Below, piece after piece: positions 20,901 through 30,701 of a DNA stretch of 64,000 bases (within the stretch, counting starts at the first letter, position 1; every line of letters begins with the position of its first letter). The notes beneath the pieces were generated by a model. That model was given only the letters and a program-made list of their open reading frames with translations. It was not told the DNA's origin and ran no database searches. This stretch comes from Metabacillus sp. B2-18. Lineage in GTDB: Bacteria; Bacillota; Bacilli; Bacillales; Bacillaceae. The DNA lies in contig NZ_CP088245.1 of NCBI RefSeq assembly GCF_021117275.1, forward strand, positions 3,323,501-3,387,500, in the 5' to 3' direction. A program made the translations under genes and the position numbers.

Positions 20901-20952
20901 ATAAGAAAAGCGCTGGAGCTAGACACCAAAACTTATCACAAAATTTTATACT
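20901..20952 (+). repeat. Short (internally deleted) copy of an intergenic repeat
   Basis: ATAAGAAAAGCGC is followed directly by TGGAGCTAGACACCAAAACT and ACAAAATTTTATACT. The same outer segments flank a 100-base hairpin at 45231-45381. This copy lies between efp and papA. Confidence 0.75.
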
Positions 20953-20953
20953 A

Positions 20954-22015
20954 TTATAAAATAATAAGATCTTTCGGTGAATGAGTTAAAGACTCATTTC
21001 CTTTTTCCGTGATTACTGTATCATCCTCAATTCTTACTCCACCAAGGCCAGCTACATAGATACCCGGTTCAACCGTGACAACCATCCCTTGCTCAAGAAT
21101 TGTATCCGATTTAAAGGATAGGGCTGGACCTTCATGAACCTCCATACCAAGACCATGTCCGGTAGAATGCCCAAAGTACTCCCCATATCCTTGCTCTTTT
21201 ATGTAATCACGTGTTAAGGCATCTGCTTGTTTACCAGTTAAACCTGGCTTAATGCCGCTCATGCCTCGTAATTGAGCCTCTAGAACAATCGAATAGATTT
21301 TCTTAAGCTCATCACTTGGTTCACCTACTGCAAACGTTCTAGTAATATCTGAACAGTATCCTTTGTAGTATGCACCAAAGTCAAGTGTTACAAAATCACC
21401 TTTTTCAATTTCCTTTTCACTCGCTACACCATGAGGTAAAGCCGAGCGATAACCTGAGGCTACAATGATGTCAAAAGATGATGAAACTGCTCCGTTTTTT
21501 CTCATAAAAAATTCAAGCTCATTTGCCACGTCAATTTCTTTTAACCCTGGTTTTATGTAAGTTAAAATGTGCTTATAAGCCGCGTCCGCTATTTCAGCAG
21601 CTTCCTTTAATATCTTAATCTCTGCTGGTGACTTAATCAAGCGTAACTTTTCCACAGCACCTGAAACTGGAATAAATTCACTGCTCTTTAATGCTTCTTT
21701 GTACGAAGAAAATAATTGATAAGTTAAAGAATCTTGTTCAAAACCAAGTCGTTTTATACCAAGCTTTTCAACTTGATTTGCTACCTCCTCAATAATTGGA
21801 CCAGTATGCTGAACAATTTCAAAGCCTTCAACTTCCTTTGCTGCTTGTTCTGTATAACGGAAGTCTGTTATAAAAACTGCTTTGTCTCCTGAAATGACTA
21901 CCACACCAGCCGTACCGGTAAAACCAGTCATATATCTTCTATTATAACTGCTCGTTATTAAAAGACCGTCAATTGATAATTCTTTAAAACGTTGACGAAT
22001 TTTTTCAAGTTTCAT
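20954..22015 (-). CDS. papA: M24-family aminopeptidase P (Xaa-Pro peptidase, YqhT)
   Basis: 353-residue metallopeptidase of the creatinase/aminopeptidase P fold that removes N-terminal residues before proline. The metal ligands are recognisable in order: TLDFGAYYKGYCSDITRTF, GHSTGHGLGMEVHEGP, VTVEPGIYVAG and GVRIEDD. The N-terminal creatinase domain covers about 1-125. It lies between efp and aroQ as in B. subtilis; its stop is only a few bases from aroQ's neighbour boundary. Confidence 0.94.
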   Translation of the reverse strand: MKLEKIRQRFKELSIDGLLITSSYNRRYMTGFTGTAGVVVISGDKAVFITDFRYTEQAAKEVEGFEIVQHTGPIIEEVANQVEKLGIKRLGFEQDSLTYQLFSSYKEALKSSEFIPVSGAVEKLRLIKSPAEIKILKEAAEIADAAYKHILTYIKPGLKEIDVANELEFFMRKNGAVSSSFDIIVASGYRSALPHGVASEKEIEKGDFVTLDFGAYYKGYCSDITRTFAVGEPSDELKKIYSIVLEAQLRGMSGIKPGLTGKQADALTRDYIKEQGYGEYFGHSTGHGLGMEVHEGPALSFKSDTILEQGMVVTVEPGIYVAGLGGVRIEDDTVITEKGNESLTHSPKDLIIL

Positions 22016-22018
22016 ATT

Positions 22019-22453
22019 TTAGCCTCCAATTCGTTCTTTTAATGCTAATATCGCCAGCTCATATCCTTTAAAGCCGAGTCCAATAATTTGCCCAACTGTA
22101 ACCGGTGCTGTTACAGATGTATGTCTGAATTCCTCTCTTGCATGAATATTTGAGATATGTACTTCAATGACTGGTATAGAGATGCTCGCAATCGCATCAC
22201 GTATTGCATAACTATAATGTGTAAAAGCACCAGGGTTTATAACAATACCATGATATTGCTCACTCGCTTCATGAATCGCATCAATTAAATCACCTTCATG
22301 ATTTGATTGAAAGCATGTAACCACACAATTTACTTTTTCACCAATTGTTAAAAGGTCTTTCTCCAGATCGGTTAATGTTTTTGAACCGTATATTTCAGGT
22401 TCTCTTAATCCAAGCCTGTTTAGATTTGGACCATTAATAACTAAAACCTTCAT
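22019..22453 (-). CDS. aroQ: 3-dehydroquinate dehydratase, type II
   Basis: 144-residue shikimate-pathway enzyme. It has the N-terminal VINGPNLNRLGLREPEIYG (catalytic Arg and Tyr), NPGAFTHYSYAIRDAI, the catalytic His in VIEVHISN, and the EFRHTSV substrate loop. I use the ATG at 22453 (MKVLVINGPNLN) with GGGGAG upstream, rather than a start six codons earlier. It ends three bases before papA begins. Confidence 0.96.
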   Translation of the reverse strand: MKVLVINGPNLNRLGLREPEIYGSKTLTDLEKDLLTIGEKVNCVVTCFQSNHEGDLIDAIHEASEQYHGIVINPGAFTHYSYAIRDAIASISIPVIEVHISNIHAREEFRHTSVTAPVTVGQIIGLGFKGYELAILALKERIGG

Positions 22454-22562
22454 GACTCCCCTACACCTCACAGTTAATCCTTAAGTTAAACTAGTCTGTT
22501 AATATCGCAAAGAAGCACACTTCACAATGCAATTAACAAATAAGCTTATACATAATAGTATA

Positions 22563-22598
22563 AAAAAAGAATGTTCATCACATGAACATTCTATCATA
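22563..22598 (-). terminator. Intrinsic terminator of yqhR
   Basis: Minus-strand AGAATGTTCAT/ATGAACATTCT stem, three-base loop, then seven T. Confidence 0.88.
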
Positions 22599-22626
22599 TC
22601 TAAACATATCTCTACTAATGTTTCCT

Positions 22627-23160
22627 TCAGCTTTCCGGATTCGCTTGGAATTCATTATAATCAAATGAAATCGAGTAACCAACAAATGCACCATATAAAA
22701 TATAAAGACATAATGTAGTAACAACAGTTCCACGTGGTAGTTCAAAAACCGTATCCAAATTAGGAAAGATTGGATTTAACACAAAGAAAACCAATGCCCA
22801 CAAGGCTCCACCAAATGCAACACCAATCCACATGGATTTAAATCGTTTCAGTAAAGCAAAATAAGCTAATGCCACACCGATAGATACAAGACCAAGGATA
22901 ACGATACTTATTAGTTGCCCTAAAGTGCCATCCTTCCAATCTCCTAATGCGAATGGCTGAAGAATTAAGTTTGGACTAACCTCCGTAAAATTTAAAAAAT
23001 AAGAAAAATATGCTAGCAAGCTCCAAAATACTCCTCCAACAAAACCTGTAGATATTGTTTTTCCGATCGTTGACATTGGTTCTTCTTTCTTGTTCTGTTC
23101 TAATTTAGGATTATCTTCCAGCTTTTGTTCATCATCATTTTGTTTCTTTTTATCCGCCAT
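22627..23160 (-). CDS. yqhR: YqhR-family membrane protein
   Basis: 177 residues. A charged, Lys/Glu/Gln-rich N-terminus (1-28) precedes four membrane helices (about 35-55, 75-97, 104-122, 140-162). The function is unknown. The divergent yqhQ and the surrounding yqh genes identify it. The 467-base gap 23161-23627 holds a weak ACAGTTTTTT/AAAAAACTGT hairpin (23219-23253) and the yqhQ leader, but no supportable gene. Confidence 0.85.
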   Translation of the reverse strand: MADKKKQNDDEQKLEDNPKLEQNKKEEPMSTIGKTISTGFVGGVFWSLLAYFSYFLNFTEVSPNLILQPFALGDWKDGTLGQLISIVILGLVSIGVALAYFALLKRFKSMWIGVAFGGALWALVFFVLNPIFPNLDTVFELPRGTVVTTLCLYILYGAFVGYSISFDYNEFQANPES

Positions 23161-23627
23161 TTTCCAACACCTCCATTATTACTATGTCCAATTTTTTGAT
23201 TGTCCATGTTTTTAGAAATACAGTTTTTTGATGAAGAAATTAAAAAACTGTATTAGAGTTATTGGTGCACGAAAAAATCTTTTACAACAAAGATGAGCTA
23301 GGTAAGTTTATGTGCACCAAGTCGAGATAATTTTCAAATAAAATGGAAATTCCATGTCTAGCAGGAAAAAGCATGGGTATAATGTAAATAAAGGAATGTT
23401 TTCCAAGCAATTGGTTACACTAACGAAGATGACATGGGGGCTAAGTTTTTATTTTGACAAAATATCCAACCATGAACAGAATAAGAAAGTCGCAATCATA
23501 TTGTTCATTTCTAAACATCGCTCTAGAGGTTTCCTTTTAAATTCTGTATTATAGAGATAATAGCTAAACATTGTATTAGGCGTTGTTTACTTTAATTAAG
23601 AATTAGGAATAGATAGGTTGGTGTCAT

Positions 23628-24572
23628 ATGTCAAATCAAAACAAGCCTGCATATGGTGGGCAAGCTGTTGTCGAGGGTGTTATGTTTGGTGGTAAGCATC
23701 ATTATGTAACAGCAATTCGTCGAAACGATAACTCAATTGATTATTTTCATTTACCTAGAAAAAATCAATCTGTTTTATCAAAACTTAAAAAAATCCCCTT
23801 TTTAAGAGGTATTATTGCCATTATCGAAGCAAGTGCAAATGGTTCAAAGCATCTAAATTTTGCTACTGAACGTTTTGAAGTAGATCCTGAAAATGATGAA
23901 AAAATGTTAGCTGAGAAAAAGAATGACTCAAAGCTTACGATGTGGCTGGGAATTGCAGCTGTTGGGGTACTTTCATTTTTCTTCGGAAAAGTCATTTTTA
24001 CTCTTCTACCCGTTTTTTTAGCAGAATTTTTCCGCCCCCTTATACCATCAGATTTCGGGCAAATTCTCTTAGAAGGCGCTTTCAAACTTATGTTACTACT
24101 AGCATATATATATGCTATATCTTTTACACCTTTAATTAGGAGGGTGTTTCAATACCACGGGGCAGAGCATAAAGTAATTAATACTTATGAAAACAACTTG
24201 GAATTAACAGTAGAAAATGTCCAAGGTCAATCCAGGTTGCATTACAGATGTGGTAGTAGCTTTATTTTATTTACTGTGATTGTTGGTGTGTTTGTTTACA
24301 CTCTTGTTCCGACTGACCCTCTATGGCTGCGAATCGTGAACAGACTAGCCTTGATTCCTGTTGTATTAGGTATTTCCTTCGAGGTGTTACAGCTAACGAA
24401 TAAGGTTCGTGAAATACCAGTGTTACGCTATTTAGGATACCCAGGACTCTGGTTACAGCTGTTAACAACGAAGGAACCTACAAACGATCAAGTTGAAGTT
24501 GCGATTGCAAGCTTTAACGAATTAATTCGGATGGAAAAAGAGACAGAAACATCTACAGAACAAATTGTTTAA
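23628..24572 (+). CDS. yqhQ: DUF1385 membrane protein YqhQ
   Basis: 314 residues starting YGGQAVVEGVMFGGKHHYVTA, the DUF1385 signature. Four to five membrane helices lie at about 100-130, 150-175 and 205-250. FQYHGAEHKVINTYE and RLHYRCGSSFILF carry conserved His/Cys residues. The function is not established. The gene is the first of a small plus-strand unit with yqhP. Confidence 0.9.
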   Translation: MSNQNKPAYGGQAVVEGVMFGGKHHYVTAIRRNDNSIDYFHLPRKNQSVLSKLKKIPFLRGIIAIIEASANGSKHLNFATERFEVDPENDEKMLAEKKNDSKLTMWLGIAAVGVLSFFFGKVIFTLLPVFLAEFFRPLIPSDFGQILLEGAFKLMLLLAYIYAISFTPLIRRVFQYHGAEHKVINTYENNLELTVENVQGQSRLHYRCGSSFILFTVIVGVFVYTLVPTDPLWLRIVNRLALIPVVLGISFEVLQLTNKVREIPVLRYLGYPGLWLQLLTTKEPTNDQVEVAIASFNELIRMEKETETSTEQIV

Positions 24573-24615
24573 TCGTAATCTACTTTGATTGGTATCTTTT
24601 CTTGGAGGTGGTCAA

Positions 24616-24996
24616 ATGAATCGTCGTGTGAATTGGATTGTCATGATTGTTATCTCTTTAGGGGTTATTGGTTTTATTACAACCTTAGTATCTGATCCTG
24701 TATGGCTTTTGAAACAAATCGCCATCTATGCTGCTATTGCTGGTTTAATCTATCTTGTTTATCGATTATTTTCAAGAAGAAGAATGGGCAGAGAACATTC
24801 CTCTTATATGAAAGCTGCAAAGCAATCTAAAAGACGTTTTGACGACCGTAGCACTAAGTCTTCTAATGTCAAAAACATTTCACAAGCTAAAAAAGCAAGA
24901 AAATCCTCTGCAATCAAAAAGAAAAAACAAACTCCTTCACATTTAACTGTCATTGAAGGAAAAAAAGGCAAAAAGAAAAACAGAGCGTTTTTCTAA
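24616..24996 (+). CDS. yqhP: YqhP-like small membrane protein
   Basis: 126 residues. Two N-terminal membrane helices (about 5-24 and 31-50) are followed by a very basic tail rich in Lys/Arg/Ser (SKRRFDDRSTKSSNVKNISQ and IKKKKQ). The ATG at 24616 is chosen for the GGAGGTGG site just upstream. The function is unknown. It ends overlapping the convergent yqhO by four bases. Confidence 0.8.
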   Translation: MNRRVNWIVMIVISLGVIGFITTLVSDPVWLLKQIAIYAAIAGLIYLVYRLFSRRRMGREHSSYMKAAKQSKRRFDDRSTKSSNVKNISQAKKARKSSAIKKKKQTPSHLTVIEGKKGKKKNRAFF

Positions 24997-25880
24997 AAAG
25001 ACCACTTCTTTAGAAATTCGTCGGTTCTGTTTCTACCTAGCTCTATAAGGGCTAGTTTTTTTTGTTCATTTAATTCAAATTCTGTTGTTACAATGTCTTC
25101 AACAGGGATAAACACAATATCTTTTTCATGTCGTCTTGAAATATGCCGCCCATCATGTGCTTCCTTCATTGTTTCAAACAATGCTCCAAATAAATCAATA
25201 GCATTATTAATCTTCTTTTTTGGTCGCTCTTTTTCACTATAACTAAGCTTTATGCCAAGAATAGGCCTTGTTTTATACGGCTTATCTTGGTGATAATATA
25301 GCCAAATTGGAAAATTACTAAGAACTCCTCCATCTACAAAAATAGTAGCTCCCTTAGAAGTATTCAACTTAACAGGCTCGAAAAAATAAGGTAAGCTACA
25401 GCTCATGCGCACGGCCTTTGCCACTGAAAAGGATTGTGGATTAATACCGTATTGATGGAGATCATCAGGTATGACCATCAACCTTCCATTAGTTAAATCA
25501 GAAGCGATAACTCTTAAACTCCCTGGTGCTATATCAGCAAACGTAGAAATACCTCTGTCCCTTAATTTCTGACATAGCCATTCCTCTAATTTATTGCCTC
25601 GATATAACCCTAGATTCCAATATAATGAGAGCCATTTTGTAAATGGTAAAGGCAGAAGAAATTTTCGTTCATCTAAAAACATTTTCAAATCTACTTCATC
25701 CATTATCTTTAATATTTCATCACTTGTATATCCTGCAATAATAAAAGCAGAAATAATAGAACCTGCACTCGTACCAGCAAGTCTTTTAAACTGATAACCC
25801 CTTTTTTCAATTACCTGATAGGCACCAATGAGAGCAAACCCTTTAATACCACCACCTGAGAAAACTCCATCAATTTTCAA
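24993..25880 (-). CDS. yqhO: Patatin-like phospholipase family protein YqhO
   Basis: 295-residue alpha/beta hydrolase of the patatin type. It has an oxyanion glycine loop (DGVFSGGGIKGFALIG), the nucleophile elbow LAGTSAGSI and the catalytic Asp in FVDGGVLSNFPI. The TTG at 25880, preceded by GGGGAGAGG, gives the usual N-terminus. An in-frame ATG at 25943 is possible. The lipid substrate is unknown. Confidence 0.85.
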   Translation of the reverse strand: MKIDGVFSGGGIKGFALIGAYQVIEKRGYQFKRLAGTSAGSIISAFIIAGYTSDEILKIMDEVDLKMFLDERKFLLPLPFTKWLSLYWNLGLYRGNKLEEWLCQKLRDRGISTFADIAPGSLRVIASDLTNGRLMVIPDDLHQYGINPQSFSVAKAVRMSCSLPYFFEPVKLNTSKGATIFVDGGVLSNFPIWLYYHQDKPYKTRPILGIKLSYSEKERPKKKINNAIDLFGALFETMKEAHDGRHISRRHEKDIVFIPVEDIVTTEFELNEQKKLALIELGRNRTDEFLKKWSF

Positions 25881-26021
25881 TCGGCCTCTCCCCTTCCCTC
25901 TTATAGTGTAAGAGCGGGCAAATGAAAATAGACCATCAATCATGATTTAGGGGTCATCATTAACTCAATGTACAGAAATCTAGAGACAACCCTTTTAAAA
26001 TAACTAGCTTCAAAATATGAA

Positions 26022-26058
26022 CACAAAGAAAAAACCCTTTTCAACAAAAGGGATTTTT
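26022..26058 (-). terminator. Intrinsic terminator of the app operon
   Basis: Minus-strand ATCCCTTTT/AAAAGGGTT stem with GTTG loop and a T run, directly after the appC stop. Confidence 0.85.
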
Positions 26059-26065
26059 CTAAATA

Positions 26066-26965
26066 TTATTGTTTCATTTTTGGATCAAGAACATCTCTTA
26101 AACCATCACCCATTAAATTAAATCCTAAAACGGTTAACATGATCGCCAATCCAGGAAAGAAAAGCGTCCAAGGCGCTTGTACAAGGTACTGCTTAGAATC
26201 TGACAACATTTTTCCCCACTCCGGATTTGGTGCTTGTGCTCCTAATCCAAGGAAACCTAGAGCCGCTGCTTCAATGATAGCAGTTGCTATAGCTAGTGTT
26301 GCTTGTACAATGATCGGTGTCATACTATTCGGCAATATATGTCTAAATAGAATTCTATTATCCTTCATACCTACTGCTCTTGCTGCCATAATATACTCTT
26401 CTTGTTTAACACTCAAAACCTTTGATCGAACAAGACGACCAAAGTTAGGAATATTTATAATAGCAATTGCAATTAAAGCATTTTGTAAAGATGGTCCAAG
26501 GATAGCCACTACAGCTATTGCTAATAAAATACTAGGGAAAGCAAGCATAATATCAAAAATTCTCGAAATAATTGAATCTACCCAGCGTCCATAATAGCCT
26601 GCAATAATTCCTAAAAGTGTACCAAAAATTGCAGAACCTAACACAGAAAAGAAACCAACCCATAGTGAAATTCGAGCACCATAGAGAATTCTCGAGAGAA
26701 TATCACGCCCAAAATCATCTGTTCCAAACCAATGCTCACTTGATGGTGCTAACAGTCGTTTTGACAATTCCTGTTCCTTAAAGCCATAAGGAGCAATAAC
26801 AGGCGCAAGTATGGCCAGAATGATAAAAAAGATAACAATTCCAAGGCCAACTAGTGCCAATTTGTTTTTACAGAAGGATCTCCACGCCTCTTTCCAAGGT
26901 GGTGTTACTTCTTCCTCTACAGCTGTATTTAAAGGATTTGGAGTGTTTTTTGCTAACTCTGCCAC
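26066..26965 (-). CDS. appC: Oligopeptide ABC transporter permease (AppC/OppC type)
   Basis: 299 residues with six membrane helices. The N-terminal cytoplasmic stretch ends in WRSFCKNKLALVGLGIVIFF. The coupling (EAA) loop is MAARAVGMKDNRILFRHILPN. It partners AppB in the membrane channel. It is the last gene of an appD-F-A-B-C order, the same as the B. subtilis app operon. Homology to app rather than opp/dpp is inferred from that order. Confidence 0.88.
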   Translation of the reverse strand: MAELAKNTPNPLNTAVEEEVTPPWKEAWRSFCKNKLALVGLGIVIFFIILAILAPVIAPYGFKEQELSKRLLAPSSEHWFGTDDFGRDILSRILYGARISLWVGFFSVLGSAIFGTLLGIIAGYYGRWVDSIISRIFDIMLAFPSILLAIAVVAILGPSLQNALIAIAIINIPNFGRLVRSKVLSVKQEEYIMAARAVGMKDNRILFRHILPNSMTPIIVQATLAIATAIIEAAALGFLGLGAQAPNPEWGKMLSDSKQYLVQAPWTLFFPGLAIMLTVLGFNLMGDGLRDVLDPKMKQ

Positions 26966-26985
26966 GATTTATCCCCCCATTCTTA

Positions 26986-28002
26986 TTATTGATGATATTT
27001 TATACGTGGATCAACGACAGCATATAATAAGTCGACGATTAAATTGATTAAGATAAAAATAGCTGCAATAACTAAGATCCCTGATTGTATTACTGGATAG
27101 TCACGATAACCGATTGCATCGTATAAATAACGACCAATTCCAGGCCAACCGAAAATCGTTTCTGTTAAAATCGCTCCACCTAATAACAAACCTGTTTGCA
27201 AACCGATTACAGTTAAAACTGGAATAATAGCATTTTTTAAAGCATGTTTATAAACAACCCAGAACATTCTTAGACCCTTTGCTCTAGCTGTACGAATATA
27301 ATCCGATTTCATTACTTCCAACATCGTAGAACGAGTCATTCTTGCAATGATCGCCATCGGTATTGTAGCTAATGCCAAACTCGGAAGGATAATGTGCTGT
27401 AGTACCTGAACAAATTGATCTGTCCTGCCTTGTAATAAGGTATCGATCATATAAATATTCGTTATGGCGGTTATCGGGTTCCTAACATCTTCTCTTCCTG
27501 TTGAAGGCAACCAACCCAACTCTATCGAAAACGCCCATTGCTCCATTAAACCAAGCCAGAAAATTGGCATTGATACACCAACTAACGCCAAGATCATAGC
27601 TAAATAATCAAACCATGAATTTGAGAACCATGCACTAATAATACCTGCATTTACCCCTATAAATATAGCGATTATCATTGCCACAATTGTTAGTTCAATC
27701 GTTGCAGCTAAGTACGGCCAAATTTCCTCATTAATTGGACCTCTTGTTCTAAGTGAGGTTCCAAGATCTCCTGTCAAAAGTGCTTTTATATAATCCACAT
27801 ATTGGATATACCATGGTTTATCTAATCCTAGTTCTGTCGTTAATGTAGCAATGGCCTCTTTCGTAGCCTTTTGTCCAAGAATAACCTGCGCTGGATCACC
27901 TGGTATAGCACGTATGATTGCAAACACAACTAATGTCATTCCAAACAATACGGGTATAAGTGAAAAAACACGACGGACTGTATAAGAAAACATATTGCTC
28001 AC
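26986..28002 (-). CDS. appB: Oligopeptide ABC transporter permease (AppB/OppB type)
   Basis: 338 residues with six membrane helices. The N-terminus YTVRRVFSLIPVLFGMTLVV is typical of OppB/DppB permeases, and the coupling loop is TARAKGLRMFWVVYKHALKN. It is 20 bases upstream of appC and follows appA, from which a hairpin separates it. Confidence 0.88.
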   Translation of the reverse strand: MSNMFSYTVRRVFSLIPVLFGMTLVVFAIIRAIPGDPAQVILGQKATKEAIATLTTELGLDKPWYIQYVDYIKALLTGDLGTSLRTRGPINEEIWPYLAATIELTIVAMIIAIFIGVNAGIISAWFSNSWFDYLAMILALVGVSMPIFWLGLMEQWAFSIELGWLPSTGREDVRNPITAITNIYMIDTLLQGRTDQFVQVLQHIILPSLALATIPMAIIARMTRSTMLEVMKSDYIRTARAKGLRMFWVVYKHALKNAIIPVLTVIGLQTGLLLGGAILTETIFGWPGIGRYLYDAIGYRDYPVIQSGILVIAAIFILINLIVDLLYAVVDPRIKYHQ

Positions 28003-28039
28003 CTCTTTTTGTAGAAACTATCAATATTTTGCTTAACAA

Positions 28040-28064
28040 AAGGGGAGACAAAGCTCCCCTTTCT
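28040..28064 (-). terminator. Hairpin between appA and appB
   Basis: Minus-strand AAAGGGGAG/CTCCCCTTT with a six-base loop, then TTG. It is a probable partial terminator or mRNA stabiliser that keeps the binding-protein message more abundant than the permease message, a common arrangement in such operons. Confidence 0.7.
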
Positions 28065-28072
28065 TTACATGA

Positions 28073-29686
28073 TTATTTAAATTCAACTTTCGTTAATGCC
28101 TCAGAACCAGTTGGATGTGGTAAATAATTTACTAAATCACTAGTTCCCGCTAATAACGGTGTTGAGTGAACCAATGGAACCCATGGTGCATCATCATGAA
28201 TGATTTCTTGAGCTTGTTTGTATAAATCATTTCTTGTATTTTGATCAGTTTCAGTTTGAGCTTTAATTAATACATCATGAAGCTCATCATTGCTGTAATA
28301 AGAATAGTTGTTACTTCCAATACTATCTTTGTCTAAAAGCGTGTATAAGAAGTTATCTGGATCTCCATTATCACCAGTCCAACCTAACATGTACGCGTCG
28401 AACTCACCTTTAGCAGCTTTATCTAAGTAAGTTGCCCAGTCTACTGATTGAATTTCAGCTGTAACGCCAATCTCAGCAAATGATGCTTGGATAACCTCTG
28501 CTACCTTCATTCCTTCAGGCATGTAAGGACGTGCTACTGGCATAGCCCAAAGATCCATTTCAAATCCATCAGCATAGCCTGCTTCAGCTAATAGTTCTTT
28601 TGCTTTTTCTAAATCATAAGGATATGCTTCAATCTCATCATTATATCCTTCAACAGAAGGTGGCATTGGGTTTTTTGCAACTTCTGCTTTCCCACCATAA
28701 AATGCTTCGATAATGGCTTCTTTGTCAATTGCATGATTTAATGCTTGACGTACAAGTTTATTATCAAATGGAGGACGATTTACTGTAAATCCTAAGTATC
28801 CAGTGTTCATTGATGGACGTTCAATTAATTGAAGCTGATCATTACCTGTAATTGTTGCTTCATCTGAATTATTTAATCCATCCATAAGGTCGATCTCACC
28901 ATTTGTTAAAGCATTTAATCTTGCAGAGTTTTCAGGAATAACACGGAAAATAACTTGCTTTAACTTAGGAAAACCTTCTAACCAGTAATCATCATTCTTT
29001 TCAAGTACAATACGATCATTTTGTTTCCACTCTACAAATTTAAATGGACCCGTACCAACTGGATTTTCTCTAAATTTGTCACCAGACTCCTCGATAGCCT
29101 TCGGACTAGCAATTCCGAATGGAGACATTGCTAAGTTCTTTAAGAATGGAGCTTGTGGGCGGTTTAGAACAAATTCAACTGTGTAATCATCAACAGCTGT
29201 AACAGATTCAATAACATGCCCTTCTTCACCATTAAATCCACCAAACATTGTGTAGTAAGGGAAATCATCTGCATTTCCATTCATCCAACGTTCAAAGTTA
29301 AAAACAACTGCTTCTGCATTAAAATCTGTACCGTCATGGAATTTAACACCTTGACGTAGCTTTAATGTGTATGTAAGAGCATCTTCTGAAACTTCCCATG
29401 ACTCTGCAAGTCCTGGGTGAAGTGTTGTATCTTGCTCTCCATATTCAACTAAGGTTTCAAAAATGTTTTCAGTTACTTTAAATGTTTCACCTTCAGTTGT
29501 TGTAATTGGATCAAGAGATGTCGAATCTCCCCCACGTCCAAAAACTAAAGTATCCTTTTTCTCTCCTTCGCTAGAAGACTGTCCTTCGCCACCAGCTTTT
29601 TCGTTTGAGTTACCACTACATCCAACTAGAAGCATACTAATCGCTAATAGTGAAATAAGTAGCAGCTTGAGTGATTTGTTTTTCAT
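28073..29686 (-). CDS. appA: Oligopeptide-binding lipoprotein (AppA type)
   Basis: 537 residues from the ATG at 29686. A lipoprotein signal (LLAISMLLVGCSGN, lipidated Cys) precedes an SBP family 5 domain. The domain has LAESWEVSEDALTYTLKLRQ, GVKFHDGTDFNAE and FDNKLVRQALNHAIDKEA. It captures extracellular peptides for AppBC. The upstream ATG at 29704 lacks a better ribosome site. The substrate range cannot be read from sequence. Confidence 0.9.
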   Translation of the reverse strand: MKNKSLKLLLISLLAISMLLVGCSGNSNEKAGGEGQSSSEGEKKDTLVFGRGGDSTSLDPITTTEGETFKVTENIFETLVEYGEQDTTLHPGLAESWEVSEDALTYTLKLRQGVKFHDGTDFNAEAVVFNFERWMNGNADDFPYYTMFGGFNGEEGHVIESVTAVDDYTVEFVLNRPQAPFLKNLAMSPFGIASPKAIEESGDKFRENPVGTGPFKFVEWKQNDRIVLEKNDDYWLEGFPKLKQVIFRVIPENSARLNALTNGEIDLMDGLNNSDEATITGNDQLQLIERPSMNTGYLGFTVNRPPFDNKLVRQALNHAIDKEAIIEAFYGGKAEVAKNPMPPSVEGYNDEIEAYPYDLEKAKELLAEAGYADGFEMDLWAMPVARPYMPEGMKVAEVIQASFAEIGVTAEIQSVDWATYLDKAAKGEFDAYMLGWTGDNGDPDNFLYTLLDKDSIGSNNYSYYSNDELHDVLIKAQTETDQNTRNDLYKQAQEIIHDDAPWVPLVHSTPLLAGTSDLVNYLPHPTGSEALTKVEFK

Positions 29687-29732
29687 TCGCTTTCTTACCC
29701 CCATTTTTTTTATTTATCATAAATGCTGCATG

Positions 29733-30701
29733 TTAGTCATTGTATAAATGACATGCAACAAAATGACCATTTATATTTTTATATTCTGGTCGAGTTGTTT
29801 TACAAATGTCCATACATTCTGAGCATCTTGTATGAAAGGCGCATCCTGCAGGAGGATTCGATGGACTTGGTATTTCACCAGTAATCGTAATTTTCTCACG
29901 ATTATTTTCTGGATCTGCGATAGGTACAGCAGATAATAGTGCCTTTGTATAAGGATGCATCGGGTTCGTATAAAGTTCCTCACTATCAGATAACTCTATT
30001 AATCTACCTAAATACATAACACCCACTCGGTCACTAATATGACGAACAACACCAAGGTCATGAGCAATAAAGATATAGGTAAGTTGAAACTCATTTTGTA
30101 TATCTTTCATTAAGTTTAGTACCTGGGCTTGTATGGATACGTCCAATGCTGACACCGGCTCATCGGCGATAATTAATTTAGGCTTTGTCATAAGCGCTTT
30201 CGCAATACCAATCCTTTGACGTTGTCCACCACTAAATTGATGTGGATACCTTCTTGCATGGTAGCTGCTCAAGCCAACGATTTCTAACATCTCTTGAACT
30301 CGTTTCTTTCTCTCTTCTTTTGAACCAATTCCATGTACAATAAGGGGCTCTTCTAAAATTTTTTCAATAGAATGTCTCGGATTTAAAGAAGCATAAGGAT
30401 CCTGGAAAACCATTTGTATGTCTCTTCGTGTTTTTCTTAATTCTGTTTTAGACAGGTTCCTAAGATCTTTATCTTCAAAAATGATGCTTCCGTCACTAGC
30501 TTCTATTAATCTCATAAGCAATCGGCCTGTTGTAGATTTCCCACAACCACTTTCACCTACGATTCCTAATGTTTCGCCCTTTTTAACGAAGAAAGATAAA
30601 TCATCAACCGCTTTCACTTCACCTTGCTTTTTGCCAAGTAATCCACCATTTATAGGGAAATACTTTTTTAACCCGTTAACTTGAAGAAGTAACTCTGTCA
30701 T
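29733..30701 (-). CDS. appF: Oligopeptide ABC transporter ATPase (AppF type)
   Basis: 322-residue ATPase: Walker A GESGCGKSTTGR, signature SGGQRQRIGIAKAL, Walker B LIIADEPVSALD. The C-terminal extension with clustered cysteines (CAFHTRCSECMDIC) is characteristic of oligopeptide/dipeptide importer ATPases. The start overlaps the appD end by 26 bases. Confidence 0.92.
   Translation of the reverse strand: MTELLLQVNGLKKYFPINGGLLGKKQGEVKAVDDLSFFVKKGETLGIVGESGCGKSTTGRLLMRLIEASDGSIIFEDKDLRNLSKTELRKTRRDIQMVFQDPYASLNPRHSIEKILEEPLIVHGIGSKEERKKRVQEMLEIVGLSSYHARRYPHQFSGGQRQRIGIAKALMTKPKLIIADEPVSALDVSIQAQVLNLMKDIQNEFQLTYIFIAHDLGVVRHISDRVGVMYLGRLIELSDSEELYTNPMHPYTKALLSAVPIADPENNREKITITGEIPSPSNPPAGCAFHTRCSECMDICKTTRPEYKNINGHFVACHLYND

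Noticed and set aside
23354..23554. 66-codon reading upstream of yqhQ
   Set aside because: No ribosome site, no recognisable product, and it lies in an A/T-rich leader.
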